DNA from: Pipra filicauda
Taxonomy: Eukaryota; Chordata; Aves; Passeriformes; Pipridae
DNA: 64,000 nucleotides
NCBI RefSeq assembly: GCF_003945595.2
Contig: NW_024104998.1
Location: 4,645,790 to 4,709,789, forward strand
Direction: 5' to 3'
The position numbers and the translations under genes are program-made. The stretch's first letter is position 1, and each line of letters starts with the position of its first letter. Shown piece after piece: positions 25,425 through 37,463 of the stretch. Under the pieces are notes generated by a model, which had not been told where the DNA came from, did no database searches, and was given only the letters and a program-made list of their open reading frames with translations.

Positions 25425-27422
25425 CTTTTAGGTACAATGCTCCTTTAAAAGAATACTTACATATGCAGGAGCTGGGTACTGTTTTATGCCTAAATGTCTT
25501 TAGGTATGAGGGAACATTACATTGACCTGTGCAATTCTTCAATCAGGGACATTCAGTCAGTTTTCTTATATAAATAATATCTGCTCATGATTTTTAAAGT
25601 GTGAATAGTAATGACGCTGCACTTATGATGCTTAATTTGATTTTTCATTTGGCTTCTCTGGGTCAATGCCTTAGAGATACTGCTGCTGCTGATAGGCATC
25701 ATCATGTGAAGAAATCTGCATTCAGGCCAGCTGTGTTTCTGTATCATTCACACTGGTACCATACAATGAAGAAAATCACAAATTTGACTCTAATTGTGGC
25801 AGCTGTGTTCAGTGAAGTGTCCAAATTAGAAGCGACCTATAAAAGACTGTATTACTTGTAAAAGGAATGTGCTCCAGGGAATTTTCTACACAATGGAATA
25901 TTTTGGGAGCAAGCTTTCAAAACAAATAGGAGATTATACGTGAATAAAACCCATGAATGATGCATGTAACCATGAATGAACTTTCTGAATGCATCATCGT
26001 GCCCTTTGATAGAAAATATTTCTCAAAAGTCTCAAGACATTTGCATTTTAAGTCTCAGTAAAACTGGTTGAAGCAAGACCTGACAAAAAAAAAAAAATTA
26101 AATAACAGTTTTAAGAGAAAAGGGTAAGAATATTCTGCAAACATTAAAGCTAAAGTTCTGCGTATACCGAAAATAAAAATGTCAATTCTGCAGCATAAAT
26201 TTTCAAACCAAAAAGCATTACCTCATCCAGGAGTTCTGGTCAATTTGCTAGTTTATCTGGTGGTTTTTTGGTTGAATTCTGGATTACTTATATATTACAT
26301 TTAAACTTTTCTAAACACAGATCTCACTAGCAGAAGGAATTACTGAAAATGTTGTGCTGGAATTAATGAAACTTGCCTCATAAAAAACAAAAACAAGTCA
26401 AGAATATTCACATGTACTTTTAGATGTACTTCAAAATTTTTTCAGTTCTTTTTTTTTATTCAAAACCTTGGCTTCCCAGAAGTTTCACTGTTTTTTACAC
26501 ATTCAAAGAAATAGATTTATGGAGATTTCAGCATTCAGTATTTTTTCTGTTTCAGTATAGCCTGCACCACAATAATAGCCTGGCACTTGCTTCACTGACT
26601 GCCTAAAATACCTATAGAAGAAAATAGATTTAAAATGACTGAAGCCTCTCCCAGTTTCCAAAAAGAAAAAGAGTTTTAAACTTTTGAGTGAATCAGACTC
26701 TGACAAAATTTGCAATATGAATGGCATGGGTCTGAGTTACAGAAGATTTGTTGCAGAAAGATTTAAATAGAACATTCAATTTGACTTAGTACTGCAGCAC
26801 TCTGAGCATTTTTTGCTAACTTCCCAAAATATGACTGAATTCTCTATCTCCTAAACATAGATTCCACTCTTAAGTAGGTTATTAAGGTTAGCTTTATGTA
26901 AAGCAACCCATAATATAAGAAAAGCTGTTATGACATTCCCATAGACTTAGAAAACATGGTCTAGATTAAATCCTCTTAAGGGAGCACTTTTCTGCTTGAA
27001 AAAAGCTCTCTCAAAGACCTCTTAAAACAGGGTTTGGTCAAAATGAAATGGTTCTCCAAAAAAAGCTCTGTGTGATTTCACCTGCAACCCATATCAGTCT
27101 TTTTCAATGGGTGATGGAACCAAAAGGACGAGAATTGCGGATATTCCAGAGGAAGGATCAAAACTCAGTGATATTGGGAAATTCAAGGAATAGCCTGAAT
27201 TTAATCCTATGAAATCCAAGATATACTGGCATGCTTGGGCAAAAATATGAAGTATACTGATAAATGAGTATTAGCTTGCTAGACAGAAAAAGGATCAGGA
27301 ATAACAGCAGATTATGAACCAATGGGGACTAATAGCATGATGATGTCACACATGTATCCATTTTGGTCTGCTTACTTAGTGCTGAATACCATGTTCATTG
27401 TTGCCCACATCATAATAAGGCA
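25425..27422. other. Unique AT-rich DNA
   Basis: No repeat or gene recognised. Contains a poly(A) run near 26085 and no convincing exon. Confidence 0.55.
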
Positions 27423-27615
27423 GTGACAGGCAGATTAGGGTGAGTCTAGAAGACAGCATCAGAAATGGTTTGATCAGGTGTTTGGAAACACAGCGTTACG
27501 AGGTAAAACTGGAAGATTTACATTGGTTCAACATGGACTATGGACCAGAAGGGACATGTAAATAGTACACCTATAAAGACAATTGCCAATGAGGAAAGTA
27601 GGGAGACCATTTTGC
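27423..27615 (+). mobile_element. Possible ancient CR1-like fragment
   Basis: The segment gtttggaaacacagcgttac...gggacatgtaaatag...cctataaagaca...gaggaaagtaggga follows, with many substitutions and small indels, the order of words in the region just upstream of the CR1 3' UTR. The family has a rolling pattern of 'gaggaaagactgagag', 'ggggacatgataacag' and 'ctataaatac' there. No intact 8-bp tail is present. Similarity is judged by eye only and is close to the limit of recognition. Confidence 0.35.
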
Positions 27616-29896
27616 TAAATTATCTAAGTTTGTTGCAATATCGATATATTAAGCATACAAATAATAATTGGATTGTGGGTACTCACCCACTATAGTGGCT
27701 GAACTTCCAGCATATTTTTTTTTCCTAGACTAGTTAAAGACCCATATATGTAAATATAGAACTCTGAAATACTGTTATGCAGCACAAGGATAGAAACATA
27801 AAATTACATAAGCAGGTTCCTGGAAGGTTTTCTGAGGTTAGGGCTAACCCTCAGCATTCACAGTAGGAAGATGTGTGCCTGAAAGACATAGGTGCTGAGT
27901 GTGGAGACAGTGGCCTGTAAATAAGCACTATATTAAGACATAGCTTGGGCTGTTGCAGGTAAACCATATGATGACTCATATAGAGGGTTCAGCATGTAGT
28001 GGAGCATCACCACCTCTGTCAGCGAAGGCTCTCTTTCTGGGGCAGGTCTCCAACATGTCATTATGCATATTACTGCCAACTGCATAACTCAAAGCCTGCA
28101 GCAAAGTGATAGGATTCTGGGAAAATTGTCATAAGTCTATTTCTGTACCCTTTCTGTTCAAGCCTGAAGAGGCTTCAGTCACGTATTGTATGATGTCTAA
28201 ACTAACCTCTGCCTCCTAGGAAAGGGCAAGACCATTTCGTAGCTTCTGTTGAAGATCCTGAGGTACATTCTTCAGCTGCATCTTCAGAGAGCAGCCTGTG
28301 GCTGCAGTCCCTCTTATGAAGGAGGTTGGCTGTGTCATGTTCCACTGCTGACTTCTTGCATTACAGACTTACTCACATAAACAGAGCACCCCACAGAGAA
28401 TAAAAGGATAATAGGGCCTCCCATGCTTGAATAAGAGGTTGGAGCTTTTATTCATATATCAACTTGCTTCATTTAAAAAATTTCTGATTACTTGTGGAGT
28501 GTGGTTCTATTTCTCTTGGGGAAAATATGCCATGAGAACAAAATTAATTTTCACTCTGCCTCTCTGTTAGCAGCAAGGATGCCTTGCTTTTTTTGTGCAC
28601 CTTGTTGTCTCAATGGGAAAATAGGTTGTGCAATAAGTGCTAAAAATGCAAGCAGTTTAAATCTAAGAGAAGGTACTTCCTTAAACTGAATAATGATCAA
28701 AACAGTGCATTTGTAAGAAATATATCTTAAAGTTAACTTCTTTGGAACAGTTGTAAAATGCATATGACATGTTTACGTTTGCACAGAGGTTGCATTTTAT
28801 TGAAATACTTAAGTTATTTCAGCTTCCTCATGCCTGAACAAAAGGCAGAGAAATTTTTTTTCCATTTGCAGTGCTACCATTAAGATATCAATTTTAGGAA
28901 AAATAAAAAATAATAATAAAAAAAAGAAATAAAAGCCCGTAATTAATAGAGAAACTCAGAAACTCATTGGCACACTTTCAACTTGCCACTTTCAAATATT
29001 CAGCTATACATATTTTTTCAAACACAAGTAGCTACTTACATAACTGGTTTAGTTATGCATAGAATTTAAAGCATTGTTGTGAATTTAGTGTCTATTATGT
29101 TCACTATGTTTAGTACACAACAGTTGTTTATGCTGCAACATTACTTCAGACCTCCTTGGATTGAAAGGTAATGTTCTCGGGTGCCTTTTCACTGCCTTGT
29201 AATCACACACCATTCAATCATTTGAGACTTCTATCTACTTCTCAATCTCCTCAGCAACTTTATGGATGACCCTTGATCCAAGTTCATTCATTCCAACTTC
29301 ACAATGTATTGCACCCAATAAGACACATTTCCATCTGACTAGCACCAAGTAATACAGAGGCAATGCAGGCATCTGAATTGCATTCAGCTCACTAAGAGCA
29401 GCGCAGTTGATCCAAAACAATCCTACCTGACGTGTACATTTACATGAGTTCAATTTGCACTCTGGATTTGATTTCTTATTACAAAATTTGTTGTGAGCTT
29501 GCTGGCCTCACTTTTTCTTACCATATTTTTGTAAAATTAGAGGTAAAAGACACAACATTATTAGAAAACCCACACACATTTATACATGGGTAGTAATTTT
29601 TTTTACTGTTTTTTCTTTTTAAGATGAACTAAAATCTAGAAGCAGAGTAAAAAGAATAGTCTGCATTCACACAAAAGTAAGTCAGTATCTGTGTTCCAAT
29701 TCTAGTATGGCTACTCTGACTCATGGGAAAGTCTAAGGCCAGGATTTTCTCTCATCATAAATCTTGGTGGACCAAAAATAGATGTTTTCTTATATAGTTT
29801 AAATCTTTGGAACCATATGAGCAAAACCAGAGATAAAGTCTTTTCATTGAATGGCTCTTGGAGCTATTAATTGCTGCTTGACTATATCTACCTTAC
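27616..29896. other. Unique AT-rich DNA
   Basis: No gene or repeat recognised with confidence. The patch around 28.0-28.4 kb is more GC-rich than its surroundings but carries no open frame longer than about 70 codons. Confidence 0.5.
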
Positions 29897-30008
29897 CAAA
29901 TACTTTTCCTTTTTTTTTCCCCATTCTTCTTTTTTGGAAGAAGTCTGAGAAAAATGAAAGACTGGCGATGAAGATGAATGGAGCTATCACCAGAAGCCTG
30001 AGAGAGTT
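29897..30008 (-). other. Candidate 112-nt exon encoding a hydrophobic segment
   Basis: On the minus strand a good acceptor (tgatttttccttttcag) precedes the segment and a GTAAGG donor follows it. The open frame starts in phase 0 and ends one base into a codon. It encodes about 20 hydrophobic residues (LRLLVIAPFIFIASLSFF), then the basic stretch QKRRMGKKKGK, which looks like a membrane span with a stop-transfer sequence. The lysine run is encoded by a nine-A tract, which can mimic such a peptide by chance. The open frame also runs through both splice sites, weakening the case. I cannot name a family. Confidence 0.2.
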
Positions 30009-31796
30009 CTGAAAAGGAAAAATCACAATATCTGTGGTTTGTGCATTGTTCGTGAAAGTCACTGAGCTGAAAACCATTTCCCAAAGCTTGGGAGAAAAGA
30101 TTAAGACTTATGTGAAAGCAAAGTGAAGCTTTGAAGTTTTTTTGCTTTTTACCGTTTGCTTAGACGACCCTTAAGCAAGCAGCTAAAAAATGTTGTTTTG
30201 AATAAATTACTTCTGACTTGCTTTAATTTAGTTGCAGGTATGAAAAACAGGACCAAAATAGATGAGATGGAGTACTGAAGTAAAAGATGCATATATCACA
30301 AGTGAAGTCTTTCAAAAGTCACATAAAAAATATTTCATTCTTCCTTTACCCAAAGTGACTGAAGCATATCTAATGTACAGTTAAAATAGCCTCCTTAAAG
30401 GCTGTAAGCAGCAAGAGTAATAAGAAAAAATGGAGTTCTCTCTGCATTTACCATTGCCATTGAACACACATATGAATGGATGGCTTCTATTAGCATCACA
30501 GGAGAAACCCACCTACACCTGATAAAACCTAGTTCACTGTTCTAAGGCCTCAATCACACACCATCGTTCAGTAGCCCCTCCGCTCAACAGCCAACACAGA
30601 AATGTAATATTCAGAGACCTCTATTAAGCATACAAATTTCACATGCAGTACATAATACAAGGCAAAACATCTCAGCATGGTAATTCAAAACCTCACATAT
30701 TTAAACAATCAAGTGCTCAGAGCTTGCTCACCGAAAATCCTTAGCACAGAGTTGCAGCTGATGTCCCATTTCTCTCCTAAGCTAAAGCATCTGATTCAGT
30801 CCTACACCAAGCAACTCGGGACACCAAAAACCAGAAAGCCTCATTCTCACCAAACAACAACTACCCTTCTCCAAAAAACAACCCAAGAAACTCTTCCTTT
30901 TTCAAATGAGGGAGTGTTTGAAATTACAGTTTCAACCACAGTTATGTTTTATAGTCAGCTGAGACCAGTGTGCAAGGTAACATCTTCATGATTAGGATCA
31001 CACTCAAACGTGGGAGACATCCAATTTCCCTCTTTCATCATAAGCATTTCCAAGGTAAGAGTGTGCTGCAACTACCCAGTTAAAAGGGCCCGAAAATCAT
31101 CGTTTTCTTATTAAGGTTGAGACCACTGAATGAATCCACAGAAGAGAGGGTAAGGCCACGAGGACTGCCTCCTCCCAGCATGGTTCCTACTCAAAACACC
31201 AGTGTTATATAAAAGACAGGTACTACCATTACTTTCTCTGATGGGTCCATTTAAAAGAGTGCCTAGCCTTTCTCCTCATGAGAAGGGTCTGAATGCATTA
31301 TTAATTAATTCAGCAGTATTAATAGTGTGTGGTAGAAGTATTAGAGATGCATTACCATGTTTCATCCTTCAGTTGCTCTTTAAAACCATTTGAAAAGTAT
31401 TTTTCTCATAATCAGAGTCATTAAAATGCTCTTATCAGTAGAAGAATTGATGATGGTCCCTTTTTGCAACTGGAAAAGCATTAGAGGCTCTGAACACAAC
31501 AATTTTGAATGGCGCCAGTGTTAAAGCTGATCTTGAACTCTGTCAGGGCTCAGTGTGAAGAGAAACAATTTAAGAGTCAAATTTTCCTATAATTTCTATC
31601 ACTGCCTCAAAGTGATGTAGCTTAAAATGGTTGCCTCAGTGGTCTTCTTTCTGTAGAGGGAAAGCAAGGACTGGACAAAGCAGTGCAGACTTGGGCAGGG
31701 GTAAGCTCCTGGGAGTTACTGATGCTGTTCTTCTTCCCCATTCCCTGTCATGCTCTCTAGGAGTTGCCACCGAAGTCAAATACTGGAATTATAGTG
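30009..31796. other. Unique AT-rich DNA
   Basis: No repeat or gene recognised. The 104-codon plus-strand frame at 30677-30991 is Thr/Gln/Ser-rich without a domain. Confidence 0.55.
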
Positions 31797-31836
31797 TCAT
31801 AGAATATCCTGAGCTGGAAGAGTCCAATACGTAATC
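31797..31836 (-). mobile_element. CR1 3'-tip scrap
   Basis: tcatagaatatcctgagctg followed by 'gaagagtccaata' corresponds to the reverse complement of a CR1 3' terminus of the 'catagaatatcctgagttgg' type. Only about 40 bases remain recognisable. Confidence 0.65.
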
Positions 31837-31907
31837 TTGCCCACCTTCTAAATTGAATTTGCAGGCACAAACTGAATATTCTTCCCTCTATGTTTGAAAA
31901 GGTGGTT

Positions 31908-31945
31908 AAAAAAAAAAAAAAAAAGAAAAAAAGAAAAAAGAAAAG
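31908..31945 (+). repeat. A-rich low-complexity tract
   Basis: A continuous A run followed by (A)nG interruptions, about 38 bases in all. It creates the Phe-rich minus-strand frame at 31757-32035, which is not a gene. Confidence 0.9.
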
Positions 31946-32996
31946 TTTTATCACATACACTTCCAATACACAAAAAATGTAATAATCAAGTCCTTTATGA
32001 GACACTTGATGGTCTTTACCACCCATGTAAATCACTCTTCAATACTGAATAGCCAAATTCCCCAAAAGGCAGAATATTTTCAGAGTACTCTCATTCAGAT
32101 TTGTGTTTACTGACATCTACTGGCTGTTCTGACTCATATCTTCATTTGCCAGTGGAATGAGAGGTGGGTCAGTTTAGCACTGCTGTAAGTCCAGCTACTT
32201 CAATAGCATCAACCACACAAAGGGAAACTGGTCCTTTCTATCCCTATGTATAATACAGACAAAACTAAATTGCATGTACTACTTCTAAAAATTATCCTCC
32301 TAAAAGTATGATTCATTAATAAGCTGCCTATAAAAACACCTCAAGTAAAAGGACACACAATAGAATACAGCTGCCAAATTCATCCCTCCCTAAACACTTT
32401 TTTCCTTTGCAAAATCCAAGCAGAATCCAAGGAGAATCTTCCTTTAACTAGGCTTTACAAAGAAACACTGCTTGTAGAGTACAGTTTTTAGAATGATCTA
32501 TTGCACCTCAAGAGCGAGTTAGACGATGCTTCTCTCACAGTGTATTTGCCAACTGATACAGAAAGAGGTTATTCAGTATAATGAGATGATTCACTAGCAC
32601 CCATTTAGGAAACCCACTATTTATGAAAGAATACCCCAGCTAGTACTCTAAAAAAAAACTTAGGCAAGCAGAAATAACCAATATAGACCGAAAAACAATG
32701 AATGGCACATTTATTCAACGTGATAGATGTTCCAGGAATTTTTCCAACTGAAGTCTCAATGATTTTGTTACTTCACCTGAAAGATGGCAATTTCAGGGAG
32801 GATTCATTGCATATCCTTCTATTGTGCCTTGGTATTTTTTAAATGTAGTCTAGGAAAAAGCACTATTTCTTGACTCAAACTCAGTGATCTCTGAAATACT
32901 GTCTGAAAGGAGAAGAAGTAAGATTTGGTTCTTTGAGTTAACACAGCTGGTCAATATGAATGGTAAAATTTGGAAAAAGCCAGTAGATCACAGTAG
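31946..32996. other. Unique DNA before the first LTR
   Basis: No gene or repeat recognised. A possible CTCF-like word on the minus strand (plus 32111-32126) matches the core except for one base. Confidence 0.5.
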
Positions 32997-33250
32997 TGGG
33001 TTTCTGTGGCTGGATTTTGGTAGCAGGAGGGGCTACAGGGTTGGCTTCTATTAGAAGCTTCCCCTGTCTGGTGGAGCGAATGCCAGCCGGCTTCAGGACA
33101 GACTTCCTGCTGCTGGCCAAGGCCAAGACAGAAAGTTATTGCGTAGTGAAAAATTCCAGCCAGGGAATGGGAACATGGGAACAACAACAACACCAAGGTC
33201 AGTGCAGAAGGAGGGGCAGGAGGTGCTCCAGGCACCTTCCGGGGCTGAGG

Positions 33251-33350
33251 CCCCTGCAGCCCGTGGTGCAGACCATGATGAAGCAGCTGTGCCCCTGCAG
33301 CCTATGGAGGACTACTGGGGTGCAGAGACCCCCCTGCAGCCCATGGAGGA
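33251..33350 (+). repeat. ~40-bp internal repeats of the LTR
   Basis: cccctgcagcc(c/t) recurs at 33251, 33292 and 33331, each time followed by a variant of (g/a)tgga/tggtg, giving a period of 39-41 bases. More diverged copies (ctgcagctcatggagag, aaccccatggaggag, cccacgctggagcag) continue to about 33630. The middle of this LTR therefore seems to have been built by tandem duplication. Confidence 0.75.
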
Positions 33351-33838
33351 GCCTGTGCTGGAGCAGGTGGGTGCATGAAGGAGGCTGTGACCCTGTGGGA
33401 GGCCCAAGATGGAGCAGAGTCCTGCCAGAGACCTGCAGCTCATGGAGAGGGAAGCCCACGCTGGAGCAGGTTTTTCCTGAGTAGGACTTGTGGCCCCTGT
33501 GGGGGACCCACGTCGGTACAGCTCATTCGTGAAGGACTGAACCCCATGGAGGAGTGACCCACGGGACAGCAGTTTGGGAAGAACTGCTGCCCGAGGGATA
33601 GACTCACGCTGGAGAGATCCATCAAGGACTGTCTCCCGTGGGAGCGACCCCACAGGAGCAGGGGAAGGACTCTTCTTCCTGAGCAGCAGCAGAAACAAGA
33701 GCTGACCATAACCCCCATTCCCCGTCCCCCTGCACCACTGGAGGGGAGGAGGTAGAGTTTGGAAGAAAAGAGGGATGGGGGGAAGGTGTTTTTAAGATTA
33801 TTTTACTTCTCCCTCTTTTGTTCTGATTGTGTTAGTAA

Positions 33839-33844
33839 TAAATT
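33839..33844 (+). promoter_or_regulatory. LTR polyadenylation signal AATAAA
   Basis: AATAAA within gttagtaataaatttaatta, at the place where this LTR family carries its R-region poly(A) signal. It is followed by a GT/T-rich stretch (gtctgttttgtctgtgatgg) that could act as the downstream element. Confidence 0.6.
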
Positions 33845-34034
33845 TAATTAATATCCCCACTTTGAGTCTGTTTTGTCTGTGATGGTGATCAGTAACTGAC
33901 CTCTCCCAGCTCTTCACTCAGAAATCCTTCAAATCCTTTGCTGTTTTTTTTCCTCTCCTCTGTCCAGTTGCAGAGGGGAGTGAGAGAGTGGCTTTACTGG
34001 GCACCTGGCATCTGGCCAGGGTCAACCTGTTACA

Positions 34035-37000
34035 ATGACCCAGTCTATAACTTTAGGGCACTTTCCTACCAAAATTGACTGTTCTCCTAAACTCAGCCAA
34101 TGCTTTCTGATGACATCAAGAGTCGAGCAAGTAGGAAGGTTCATAACAAAGTGGCATTCTTCCACTAGCAACAAGGAACAAATATTTTTTCCCTGAAATT
34201 CCACATTTTCCTTTCTCTCTTGCACTCTGAAATCTTTCAATAAAAGTATCATAGACATTAAAAGTATTTACCTTCATCACTCTTCTTTAAGTAGGTACCT
34301 TTTAAAATATAAACACAGAACATCAGATAGGTGTCTGCTTTAGATGAATCATGCTTTCATGAGATTCATTCCTCAGTGCAACAATTTTAGATACCTAGAT
34401 TACTTAGGTCAAATTTCCTAAATTTTAGAGAGGAAGAGTTAGAAAGAGTTATTGATCTCTTGTGGATGAACAGATGAAACATAATACCCATTGATGAAGA
34501 GCAATGCAAAAGAAATATGCATCAAACTGAAGGCAAAACATGGGATTTCAGGCAAAAAGTCTCACAGGAATCCAGGAGATATGAAGAATATCTGAATAGA
34601 CTCTCCAGAGTTGGATAGTTTACTATCAAAAGCAGTTCAACTTCAGTTCATACATTCATAGTCTAAAGATTAATTAGAAAAATTCAAGCTAATGTTCCAA
34701 TAAACTAAGAAGTGTGTATGTAAGCTTATCTGTATTCTCTAGCACATGCTGAAAAGCAGGTTCCAAAACTCTGTTATTGCCCTTCTCTGAATATATACCA
34801 AAAAAAGTTTTAGAGTGTCAAACAGTACTGAATGTCAGAAAATTCTCATGGTGTTGCATTGCCAAATAATATTCCTTTTGTTCCATTCTGTTAGGTGCTA
34901 CCTAAGATGGCAAGGGCAAATTAGGAAGCTTAGTAATATCATAGCTAAATGCTCCCTTTAAATATGGAAATGTATTCTGCAGTTCCCAAAATAAATTCTT
35001 AGATGAACATGCATCATCCTGTGAAGTTTAATTAACTAGTGTTTGGAGTTGTTTGTTTTCTTTTTTTAAACAGCAGCCTTTTTGAAATGGTCTATAGAAG
35101 CTTCTTTAGTTGGCCATTGAAATATTCAAGGTCTAACTTTCACTCTGAAAAAGACACATTGGTTTCTGAAAGCTTAACTAGTCAAATCTTTTAGTATGAA
35201 ACTATGAAAAAATTATAAACCAACTTATTTTCATTGATAAAATATTCTTACCACATAACCCTTCTAACAGAACTGAATGAGGGGCAATTCACTGACTTAA
35301 CTGCAGTATCAAGCTTATTGTGGTCATACTGATTTTTAAGTAACTTTAATTGTCATCTAATCCTTTAGCCATATCGCTAAAACAATATTGCTGTTCAGTA
35401 CATAATTAAAGTTTCATCTTTAAGGAAAAAATGTTGACATAAAAAGTCTACTGTTAGAATGACAAACATGAGCTATTCTTCTTTATTGTTGGACAGCGAT
35501 AGGCACCACTGACTAGACTGGGCTTGATGGCTTCTCTTCGAGAGGTTCTCAATATGTGAGAGAAGCACAAAAAAGAATCATAAAGCATGGTACCTGGATT
35601 ACAAGTAGTCATACTTTAACACGTGAGAAGCATAATCTGAGCACCATAAATGAGGCATTATTATAAACATCATGAAGGAGGTAATTTTGAAAAAAACCAA
35701 CGCACAAAAACAATTTTCTGTTTCCTTATTTGCTACAAACAGCCCTGAAACCTTCCTCAGAAACAAGATGATAAAGTAAAGAAACTGCATGCCTTGAACA
35801 TCACCAACACCTTGAAGAAATTAAATTAGAAGAAAAAGCATTTTAAAATCAAAGGCCATTGCTAATAACCCAGTGCACTAAATTCCCACCTGAAGAACAT
35901 AAACAGTACCTGAAAACACAGTCAGTGCAGTCTCCTGAGTTTCAACCAGAAATTAGCAGACAAACAGCTATGGCAGATCAGGAGGCGTACAGGTAATAAA
36001 TTGTTTAAAGAAACACCATCTATGACCAAACATCACAAGGTAAAATGAAAATGTAGTGCTGTAGCTGGATTTATAAGCTAATCCTAAATGAACTTAGTGG
36101 GGCACCAGAAGTAGCATGAAAGCCTAATATAGCCTGTTTTCTAAAGGGTTACTGCAGAAACAACTACTTCAAGACACAGACTGTCTTTGCATGATTATAT
36201 AGACCACCTTTTATATTTTTGTAAGCAGAAGCAGCATAGTTTTTAAGCAGGAGCAGTTATTGCAGAGGCAATATAGATTTTAAGACTTTTATGTCACTGT
36301 AAATAAAGTTAGCAAATTTATCTCTTTTTAAGCCAGTGGGTATTTTAGCTTTCTTTGAAGATGGAGGTATACAGACCACGTGAGATAATACTGAGAAAGG
36401 GGAATGATGTTGTTTTTTACAGAAACAGGATGCACGGTTTCCCACCAGAGAAAGGATCTTTGCCCAGGTGTGAATCTGAACAGCTCAAAATCCAGTAGGA
36501 CCAAAAATCCAAGTAGCAACAACTTATCACAGATTTCTTGGGGCAGATTGCCTTCTGGAATTGCTAGATCAAATATATGTAAAATTACATGTAAAGTTAA
36601 GATTACTTTGTATACTCACCAATTACACCAAGATCCCTATTCTTGACTGTTGTTATTTATTAATAAACACAAGCCTGCTGTAGAGACTTTTATTGGTAAA
36701 TCTGAAAGCACTTTTCAATACTGGTATTCAGTTAACTTTTTATTCTTGGAGACAGTGAAGCACAGGATAAACTGATTTCTTTGGTTTGTCTGGCAAGATA
36801 CATGAGGAAAAGAAAGAAAAAGAGGTGATTAAATCACTAGTTTTAAAAATGCTATTCAATTAGCAAGGTCTTTAACTTGAATGTTGAAATAATTCTCTTT
36901 TGATTTGTCCTTATCAGAAATCTTCTTAGACTTCCTAAAGGAACAATGAATGCCCTATCAAATTTCTACCCAAAAACATGCAGTGTCTTTTAGAAGAGGC

Positions 37001-37304
37001 TTGTTTTCCTTGGACAATAGTGGGAATGACAAACAGATTCACAATTGAGCAATAATAATTTAAGAAGAATTTGATACCATGGTTTGTTTTCAGCAAGCCA
37101 TGGAGCACCGTATTGAAAATATGCAGTATTTCATCACCTGATTTACAGAGTTGTAAAGAGTTACAGAATGAAATCTAGCATGTGTCTCATACTTCAAATC
37201 CTACAATAAATATTTCAAAAGATGCCTCTTGCCTGTGTTTATTGTTTCTCAGTGATCACGGATGAAGAATATCATAGTGAGAGAGACAGTTATTTTTGCT
37301 AGAC
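34035..37304. other. Unique AT-rich DNA
   Basis: No gene or repeat recognised. A minus-strand frame at 36257-36445 follows a good acceptor but has no donor. Confidence 0.5.
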
Positions 37305-37463
37305 CTGTAAATAAAGTCTGGAGTTCGAAAAGCAAGCTGTGTTCATTGTGATCATTTATCAGCAAGATTTTGACATTCACAACTTCATTAAATAACTTTG
37401 TCTGTGACATAGAACAGACTAGCGTTCTTGTTATCGTGCAAGACATCATCACTATCAGCATCA
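37305..37463 (-). other. Weak candidate exon, 159 nt
   Basis: A strong minus-strand acceptor (cctcttactctttcag) opens a segment that stays open for 159 bases to a CAG|GTCTAG donor, which is weak. It starts and ends in phase 1. The encoded peptide has no domain I can name. A second frame is open for only the first 24 codons. Probably chance; recorded because its phase would fit the exon-like segment at 54181. Confidence 0.12.

Larger units (their letters stand above)
32997..34034 (+). mobile_element. Solo LTR of an ERVL-like endogenous retrovirus (avian type)
   Basis: The element runs from TGGGTTTCTGTGGCTGGA to a terminal GTTACA. The order of blocks is one I recognise from a common avian LTR: 'ttttggtagcaggaggggct', 'aatgccagccggcttc', 'caaggtcagtgcagaaggag', several ctgcagcccatggag units, 'ctgaccataacccccattcc', an AATAAA signal (33839-33844) in an AT-rich tract, and a 3' block ending 'gcacctggcatctggccagg'. 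Length is about 1,038 bp and termini are TG...CA. No viral genes flank it, so it is a solo LTR left by recombination. No matching 5-bp target duplication is visible, which fits an old copy. All long frames here (up to 162 codons) are by-products of its GC-rich repeats. Confidence 0.88.

Noticed and set aside
31512..31530. TGGCGCCAGTG, reminiscent of a retroviral primer-binding site
   Set aside because: The match ends after seven bases and no LTR lies directly upstream of it.
32996..33698. Overlapping open frames of 162, 128, 94 and 92 codons on both strands
   Set aside because: All lie inside the solo LTR, in its GC-rich tandem repeats where stop codons are scarce. No domain and no start context; this is a repeat artefact.
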